DNA of 64,000 nt, taken from the NCBI GenBank assembly GCA_963829705.1, contig CAWHJN010000002.1, positions 124,001 to 188,000 on the forward strand, in the 5' to 3' direction. The stretch comes from CAWHJN01 sp963829705. GTDB taxonomy: Bacteria > Bacteroidota > Rhodothermia > Rhodothermales > BA12. Under the pieces are notes generated by a model. That model worked only from the letters and a program-made list of their open reading frames with translations, made no database searches and was not told the origin of the DNA. The position numbers and the translations under genes are program-made. Positions 58,701 to 64,000 of this stretch are shown one piece after another. Each line of letters opens with the position of its first letter. Within the stretch, counting starts at the first letter, position 1.

Positions 58701-60644
58701 TCAGGAGCGCCCGAAGCGCCGCCGCAGCTCCTCGACGGAAATCTTGATGAGCGTCGGGCGTCCGTCGGGCGAGACCATCGGGGCCTGGCAATCGAAAAGC
58801 TGGTCGATGAGGCTCCGCATCTCTTTTTCGGTGAGCCGCCGCCGCGCGGGCATCGCCGAGCGCCGGGCCATGCTGCGCGCGAGCAGTTCGCGGCGCGAGA
58901 CGCGGAGGGCGTCGGCGTGGGCGCGGTACTGTTCGAGGAGATCGTCGAGGATGGAGCGCTCGTCGCCCGAGGGAATGTCGGCGGGCACGCCGCGCACGAC
59001 GATGGAGCGCCCGCCGAAGGGTTCGAGGTCGAAGCCGAGCGCCTGGAGTTCGGGCAACAGCTCGCGCACGAGCGCGAGGTCCGGCGCGCTGAACTCGATG
59101 GTGCGCGGAAAGAGAAGCTGCTGCGACATCGCCACGCCGTTGTTGAGCGTGCTCAGGGCGCGCTCGTACAGAATCCGCTCGTGCGCCGCCTGCTGGTCGA
59201 GGATCATCAACCCCGACCGGATAGAGGTGAGGATGTACCCGTCGTGGAGTTGAACGAGCACGTCGGGGCGCCCGTCAGCCTCGTCGGGGTGCAGCGCCGT
59301 GCCCGCCGCCAGCGTCTGCTGCCCCAGCGGTGCGGCTTCGGCAGGCGTCGCGGGCGCGAACGTGGCGGTGGCACGCGCGACCTGCGCCGGAAGGGCATCC
59401 GGCAGGTCGGACACGTCGAACGGCGCGTCGTCGTCGGCAGGCAGGGCGGACGCCGAGGCGGCGCCCGTTCCAGTGCCGGTGCGGGTGGGCGGCGCGTAGA
59501 GCGTCGCGCCCGGAAACGCCTCGCCTGGCAGCGCGGCAGCGCGGGGCGGCACAGTCCGCGTCATCACCGACTGCGCGGGCGTGGCCTGCTGCGCGCGCGG
59601 CGTCGCCGTGGCCATGCCCAGCGCCTTGCGGACGACCGCGCGCACGAAGCCGTGGACGCCACGCTCGTCGTCGAACTTCACCTCGGCCTTCGTCGGATGC
59701 ACGTTCACGTCCACGTGACCGGGGTCGAGCGAAAGGAACAGGACGAAAAACGGGTACGTGCCTTTCGGAACGAGGCCCTCGTAGCCCGAGAAGATGGCGT
59801 GGTCGATGGAGCGGTTGCGGACGTAGCGGTCGTTGACGTACAGAAACTGCTCGCCGCGCGCGCGCCGCGAGAAGCCCGGCTCGGCCACGAAACCCGCCAT
59901 CGACAGGTAGCTCGTCGCCTCCTCGACCTTCACCAGCTTTTGCCCGTGCTCGGCCCCGAACACCTCGCCGATGCGTGCCCGGAGCGCTTCGAAAGAGTCG
60001 GCGTCGGGGCGCCCCTGGAGCGTGAACACCTCCTCGTCGTTGTGGAACAGCGTGAAGCCCACGGCGGGGTGCGAGAGGGCCAGAAACTGGAAGGTTTCGA
60101 GCAGGTGCTTGTACTCGGTCGCCGGGCTTTTGAGAAAGCTGCGCCGCGCCGGGACGTTGTAAAACAGGTTGCGGACGGCGACGGACGTGCCCGTGGGCGT
60201 GGCGACGGGCTCGGTGCCCATGTGGTGGCCGCCTTCGACGCGCACGCGCGTGCCCACGTCGTCGTTCGCGCGCCGCGTGCGGACTTCTACCTGTGCCACG
60301 GCGGCAATCGACGCGAGCGCCTCGCCGCGAAAACCGAGCGTGGCGAGCGTTTCGAGGTCTTCGATCTGCCGGATCTTGCTCGTCGCGTGCCGCCGGAAAC
60401 ACGCCTCGGCATCCGCCGCGCTCATGCCGCCGCCGTCGTCGATAATCTGCACGAGTTCGCTGCCTGCGGCTTTGAGCAGCACCGTCACGTGGCGCGCACC
60501 CGCGTCGAGGCTGTTCTCGACCAGCTCCTTGAGCGCCGACGCCGGCCGCTGCACCACCTCGCCCGCGGCGATCTTGTTGGCCAGCGGCTCGGGCATCACC
60601 TGGATGATGGCGTCGCCCTGTGGGCCTCCGGGCGCGAACGTCAT
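58701..60644 (-). CDS. mutL: DNA mismatch repair protein MutL
   Basis: GHKL ATPase linking MutS to downstream strand removal; 647 residues. KIAAGEVVQRPASALKELVENS, DDGGGM, ATSKIRQIEDL and LGFRGEALASIA form the ATP site, FYNVPARRSFLKS is the MutL signature, and VDVNVHPTKAEVKF closes the transducer domain. A Pro/Ala-rich linker precedes the C-terminal dimerisation domain. There the endonuclease motif DQHA is DQQAAHERILYE and CPHGRP is SPDGRPT, so the metal site is probably lost. ATG is four bases after the small upstream gene. Confidence 0.95.
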   Translation of the reverse strand: MTFAPGGPQGDAIIQVMPEPLANKIAAGEVVQRPASALKELVENSLDAGARHVTVLLKAAGSELVQIIDDGGGMSAADAEACFRRHATSKIRQIEDLETLATLGFRGEALASIAAVAQVEVRTRRANDDVGTRVRVEGGHHMGTEPVATPTGTSVAVRNLFYNVPARRSFLKSPATEYKHLLETFQFLALSHPAVGFTLFHNDEEVFTLQGRPDADSFEALRARIGEVFGAEHGQKLVKVEEATSYLSMAGFVAEPGFSRRARGEQFLYVNDRYVRNRSIDHAIFSGYEGLVPKGTYPFFVLFLSLDPGHVDVNVHPTKAEVKFDDERGVHGFVRAVVRKALGMATATPRAQQATPAQSVMTRTVPPRAAALPGEAFPGATLYAPPTRTGTGTGAASASALPADDDAPFDVSDLPDALPAQVARATATFAPATPAEAAPLGQQTLAAGTALHPDEADGRPDVLVQLHDGYILTSIRSGLMILDQQAAHERILYERALSTLNNGVAMSQQLLFPRTIEFSAPDLALVRELLPELQALGFDLEPFGGRSIVVRGVPADIPSGDERSILDDLLEQYRAHADALRVSRRELLARSMARRSAMPARRRLTEKEMRSLIDQLFDCQAPMVSPDGRPTLIKISVEELRRRFGRS

Positions 60645-60648
60645 GCGA

Positions 60649-60855
60649 TCAGCCAAGCGCGTTGAACAGGTAGAGGACGAGGGCAATGAGCGCGCCAATG
60701 TAGAGCGCCTTGGTGGGGCTGCTGCGCTTGCGCGCACCCCGCGCCACACGGATGCGCTGGCGCAACGTCTCGTCGCGAGTGGGATCGTAGAAGCGCGGCT
60801 CGTAGTCGAAGCGGCGCGCCGTGGGACGTTTACCTCCGGGAACGAATAAACCCAT
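60649..60855 (-). CDS. small conserved membrane protein next to mutL
   Basis: 68 residues. A basic N-terminus with the Bacteroidota-type stretch RRFDYEPRFYDPTRDE is followed by a basic region and one C-terminal helix (ALYIGALIALVLYLFNALG). Short proteins with an RRFNYxPRYYDP-like motif are widespread in Bacteroidota and sometimes misnamed as riboflavin synthase. Role unknown. First gene of the mutL-tilS-hpt operon, four bases before mutL. Confidence 0.75.
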   Translation of the reverse strand: MGLFVPGGKRPTARRFDYEPRFYDPTRDETLRQRIRVARGARKRSSPTKALYIGALIALVLYLFNALG

Positions 60856-61058
60856 GCCTGGAAAAGGGATGTGTACCGTGTGTGCGTACGGTGCGCGCCG
60901 GACGGCGTTCCGGTGGCGCGATGGTCTGAAGATCGCCGCAACAGAGGCTGGAGGTTGGTCGTTCGTCCCAGGTCACTCGCCGACCCGCTCGGCCCCGTCC
61001 CCTGCTCCACCCCCGTCCTTCCCCACCCACCTCACCACCCCGCAACCCCATCACCTCC

Positions 61059-62165
61059 ATGTCCACCCGCCGCACGCCGCTTTACGATACCCACGTCGCC
61101 CTCGGAGCCCGCATGATGCCGTTCGGCGGCTTCGAGATGCCCGTCCAGTACACCAGCATCCTCGACGAGCACCGGGCGGTGCGCCTGCACGCGGGGCTGT
61201 TCGACGTAAGCCACATGGGCGAGGTGCGGGTGCGCGGGCCGCACGCGTTCGACTTCGTGCAGCACCTCGTCACCAACGACGTGAGCAAGCTCACCGACGG
61301 ACGCGCGCAGTACACGGCCATGTGCAACGAAACGGGAGGCATCGTGGACGATCTGCTGGTCTACCGCATCGCCGACGACGAGTACCTGCTCGTCATCAAC
61401 GCCTCGAACATCGACAAGGACCTCGCGTGGATGCGCGCCCACAACCCGATGGACGCCGAGTTGGTGGACGAGTCCGACGCGACGGCGCTGCTGGCCCTCC
61501 AGGGCCCGAAGGCCTTCGACATCTTCGAGAAAGTCGCTCCCGGTGCCGCCACGGATCTGCCCTACTACCATTTCCGCGTGCTGGAAAACGGCGAACTGCT
61601 GGGCATCGAGAACGTCGTCGTCTCGCACACGGGCTATACGGGCGAGAAGGGGCTGGAGATCTACGTGCCCACCGACGCAGCGCAAAAAGTGTGGGACGCG
61701 CTGATGGAGGCGGGCGAGGCCGAGGGCCTGAGTCCCGCCGGGCTGGGCGCGCGCGACACGCTGCGCCTCGAATCGGGCTACTGCCTCTACGGCAACGACC
61801 TCAGCGACGAGACGACGCCGCTCGAAGCGGGCCTCGGCTGGGTGACGAAGCTCGACAAGGGCGATTTCGTGGGCCGCGAGCCGCTCCAGAAGCAGAAAGC
61901 CAGCGGCGTGCCGCGCAAACTCATCGGCTTCGTGATGCAGGAGCGCCGCATCCCCCGCCACGGCGACGGCCTCGCGGCGGACGAAAATGGCGAGCCCATC
62001 GGCGAGGTCACGAGCGGCTCGCAGTCGCCCTCGCTCAACCGGGGCATCGGCCTCGGCTACGTTCCCAACGACCCCGCCTACACGACGCCCGGCACCACGC
62101 TCTACCTCGACCAGCGCGGCAAGCGCTTCACGGCCATCGTCCAGAAGCCACCGTTCGGTGGATAG
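61059..62165 (+). CDS. gcvT: aminomethyltransferase, glycine cleavage system T protein
   Basis: Takes the aminomethyl group from H-protein lipoate and gives methylene-THF and ammonia; 368 residues. TPLYDTHVALGARMMPFGGF, LFDVSHMGEVRVRG, GIVDDLLVYRI, VVVSHTGYTGEKGLEIYV and the ending with YCLYGNDLSDETTPLEAGLG are hallmark blocks. The leader of about 60 bp before the ATG is almost entirely C/T with no Shine-Dalgarno sequence. No glycine riboswitch was recognised, and gcvH and gcvP are not in the window. Confidence 0.97.
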   Translation: MSTRRTPLYDTHVALGARMMPFGGFEMPVQYTSILDEHRAVRLHAGLFDVSHMGEVRVRGPHAFDFVQHLVTNDVSKLTDGRAQYTAMCNETGGIVDDLLVYRIADDEYLLVINASNIDKDLAWMRAHNPMDAELVDESDATALLALQGPKAFDIFEKVAPGAATDLPYYHFRVLENGELLGIENVVVSHTGYTGEKGLEIYVPTDAAQKVWDALMEAGEAEGLSPAGLGARDTLRLESGYCLYGNDLSDETTPLEAGLGWVTKLDKGDFVGREPLQKQKASGVPRKLIGFVMQERRIPRHGDGLAADENGEPIGEVTSGSQSPSLNRGIGLGYVPNDPAYTTPGTTLYLDQRGKRFTAIVQKPPFGG

Positions 62166-62330
62166 AACCGGGAGATTGGAAGAGATCGCGGATTCTGCGC
62201 GGATGGTTCAGCAGGGGCACTCCCGGCTGCGCTTCCACAACGGCCACGAGGTTTCTGCAAAGAGAGCGGCCTGAATGCCGTTGCGCCGCGCCGCTTCAAC
62301 CTCCCCCTCTTACCCGCCGAGCTCCTGTCG

Positions 62331-62339
62331 TAACTTTCG
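62331..62339 (+). promoter_or_regulatory. candidate -7 promoter box directly before ftsK
   Basis: TAACTTTCG, close to TAnnTTTG and nearly identical to the box before the E1 gene. It ends three bases before the ATG, so transcription from it would give a leaderless or near-leaderless mRNA. No clear -33 element. Confidence 0.3.
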
Positions 62340-62342
62340 GGC

Positions 62343-64000
62343 ATGAGCACCACCAAGCGCCGCAAGGCATCGACGACAGCAAAGAAGAAGGGCGCGGCCA
62401 GCGTCACGGAGCGCCGCCGCAACGAGGTGCTGGGCCTGACGCTGCTGGCCGTCGCCGCGCTGTTCGTGCTCGCCCTCGTCTCGTTCAGCCCCGCCGACAA
62501 CGAGGTGGCCCGCCGCTTCTCGTGGAGCACGATGCTCCGCCCGCCGCGCGGCATCGAGAACTGGATCGGCGCGGTGGGCGCGTGGCTGGCCTACGTGTTC
62601 GTCGAGCACTTTATCGGCTACGTCTCGCTGGCCTTCGGCGGGCTGCTCGCCGCGTGGGGCTGGGTGCTCTTCCGCCACCGCGAGGCCGTTTTCCTGCCCT
62701 TCATCTCCATCCTGACGCTGGCGCTGTCGTTCCAACTGGCCGCGCTCATCGGGTGGTTCGATCTCCAGACTTCCGCCGACCTGACGCACTTCTCGGGCGG
62801 CGTCGGCGCGGGCATCGCGGCGTGGCTGGCCAACCTGTTCGGGATGCCCGGCTCGCTCATCGTGCTGCTGCTGCTGGTGGCCGTGACAGTGCTGCTGCTC
62901 GTCGAAGGCGACGTGCAGCGCGCCTTCGACCGTGTGGAAGAGTGGGCGAAGGCCATCGCCGGGTGGTTCACGGGTCTTTTCGCCTCCTACCGCGAGGGCC
63001 ACGAAGCCCGCAAGGAACGCCGCGACGAGATCCGCGCCGAGCGCGCCGCGCAGGCCGAGGCCGACCGCATCGCCCGAGAAGCGGAGAAGAAACGCGCCGA
63101 CGCCGCCCGTCCGGCCCCCACCGCTTCGACTCCAACGCGCCCCGCGCCGTCCACGAGCCTCCCTGCACCCGAGCCGCAGCGGACGCCTCCGCCGCCGCGT
63201 CCCGCGCCCGAAGCCGAGCCGTCCACCCCGCTGTCGCTGCGCCCGCCCTCGATCCCCGCGCCGCCCAGCAGCGCGCCCGCCGCTGAAGCCGCCGCCCCCG
63301 CCGAGCCGTCAATGAAGGTGCAGGAGCGGGTTCACGAAGGCCGCACCGACCGCATCGCGCCCTCCGACAGCCCCGACAGTGCCGACCTGCCGTACGTCTT
63401 TCCTGGCATCGACCTGCTCGACGCCGCGCCCGAGGGCGAGGCGGGCATCGACTACGACGAACTGGAGGAGAACAAGCAGGTGCTGCTCGACAAGCTCCGC
63501 ACCTACAAAATCGAGATCGTCGACATCAACGCCATCGTCGGGCCGACGGTCACGCTCTACGAACTCACGCCCGCCGAGGGCATCAAAATCCGCCGCATCA
63601 CCGAGCTCGAAGACGACCTGGCGATGGCGATGGCGGCGCACGGCATCCGCATCATCGCGCCCATCCCGGGCAAGAGCGCCATCGGCGTCGAGATCCCCAA
63701 CCGGCACCGCGAGATGGTGCGTCTGCGCGACCTGCTCGGCACCAAGAAATTCGCCGAGACGCGCATGGAGTTGCCCGTGCCCATCGGCAAGTCCATCGAG
63801 GGCGAGGTGTACATGGAAGACCTCACCAAGATGCCGCACCTGCTCATCGCGGGCGCGACGGGCTCGGGCAAGTCGGTGGGCCTCAACGCGCTCATCGTCG
63901 GGCTCCTCTACAAGTGCCACCCGTCGAATCTCAAGTTCGTCCTCATCGACCCGAAAAAGATCGAGCTGACGCCCTACCGCGCCATGCTCGACCACTTTAT
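62343..64000 (+). CDS. ftsK: DNA translocase FtsK (3' end outside the window)
   Basis: Septal DNA pump that clears and resolves chromosome ends in division. The frame is open from the ATG to the window edge (about 552 residues). A basic N-terminus is followed by four or five membrane helices (about 28-195), then a helical, highly charged and Pro/Ala-rich linker (about 210-330). The alpha and beta motor domains begin with YKIEIVDINAIVGPTVTLYE, then PGKSAIGVEIPN and Walker A at about 504-511 in AGATGSGKSVGLN. Walker B starts at KFVLIDPKKIEL. The gamma domain would lie beyond the end. Confidence 0.96.
   Translation, partial: MSTTKRRKASTTAKKKGAASVTERRRNEVLGLTLLAVAALFVLALVSFSPADNEVARRFSWSTMLRPPRGIENWIGAVGAWLAYVFVEHFIGYVSLAFGGLLAAWGWVLFRHREAVFLPFISILTLALSFQLAALIGWFDLQTSADLTHFSGGVGAGIAAWLANLFGMPGSLIVLLLLVAVTVLLLVEGDVQRAFDRVEEWAKAIAGWFTGLFASYREGHEARKERRDEIRAERAAQAEADRIAREAEKKRADAARPAPTASTPTRPAPSTSLPAPEPQRTPPPPRPAPEAEPSTPLSLRPPSIPAPPSSAPAAEAAAPAEPSMKVQERVHEGRTDRIAPSDSPDSADLPYVFPGIDLLDAAPEGEAGIDYDELEENKQVLLDKLRTYKIEIVDINAIVGPTVTLYELTPAEGIKIRRITELEDDLAMAMAAHGIRIIAPIPGKSAIGVEIPNRHREMVRLRDLLGTKKFAETRMELPVPIGKSIEGEVYMEDLTKMPHLLIAGATGSGKSVGLNALIVGLLYKCHPSNLKFVLIDPKKIELTPYRAMLDHF

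Noticed and set aside
60990..61058. Glycine riboswitch before gcvT
   Set aside because: The leader is a C/T-rich tract with no paired aptamer-like stems visible.

Overview
The window is a contiguous, GC-rich chromosomal segment from a free-living member of the Bacteroidota/Rhodothermota lineage, most likely Rhodothermales-like. The supporting evidence is a SusC/SusD pair, many short lipoproteins, a fused E1 alpha/beta 2-oxoacid dehydrogenase, futalosine-pathway menaquinone synthesis (MqnA), and a small conserved Bacteroidota-type protein next to mutL. Starts are mostly not preceded by Shine-Dalgarno sequences, and one clear TAnnTTTG promoter box is present. No rRNA, tRNA, CRISPR array, prophage or insertion sequence was recognised.

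Layout. 1-3.9 kb: the 3' part of ccmF and a soluble hybrid histidine kinase. 3.9-7.7 kb: a four-gene Tro/Mnt-type metal ABC importer with a strong inverted-repeat operator. Its last permease carries a C-terminal DtxR-like winged helix. 7.7-17 kb: housekeeping and envelope genes (DinB-like, pfkA, a DUF1460 amidase-like lipoprotein, aat, a biotin carrier, a P1B-4 metal ATPase, NDH-2, a DUF5715 peptidase-like lipoprotein). 17-32.8 kb: a glycan-scavenging region. GH20 and GH18 enzymes on the plus strand converge on a minus-strand run of SusC, SusD, GH10-like hydrolase, 14-repeat FG-GAP/UnbV protein, vanadium-haloperoxidase-type phosphatase, GlcNAc-asparaginase and CBM9-like protein. 33-39.3 kb: 2-oxoacid dehydrogenase E1, lipoproteins, DUF547, peroxiredoxin and gatB. 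39.4-47.4 kb: a metzincin-like protease, then the translation cluster ffh-rpsP-rimM-trmD-rplS-mqnA-smpB-tyrS. 47.8-56.7 kb: 5-formyl-THF cyclo-ligase, PspC, RluA, YjbR, dienelactone hydrolase, PrsW, a polyprenol-kinase-like protein, lipase, polysaccharide deacetylase and an HD hydrolase. 56.7-64 kb: the small gene-mutL-tilS-hpt operon, gcvT and the 5' two thirds of ftsK.

How the genes work together. The 17-32.8 kb region reads as an outer-membrane uptake system with exported enzymes that could take beta-GlcNAc polymers or N-glycoproteins down to GlcNAc and aspartate. The metal importer probably carries Mn, Fe or Zn and is probably repressed through the palindrome in front of its first gene.

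Two things deserve attention beyond the gene list. First, three otherwise intact conserved genes (the metal-binding lipoprotein, the DUF5715 gene, tilS) each carry one single-base frameshift. tilS is normally essential and its indel lies in a homopolymer, so sequence errors are the leading explanation. Second, many intergenic gaps are filled by tandem heptanucleotide arrays (7-bp period), often ending at or within about 12 bp of a start codon. Some are paired with an array in the opposite orientation, or with a short palindrome ending in CTAC. This resembles the heptameric repeats known from cyanobacteria and is the least explained signal in the window.
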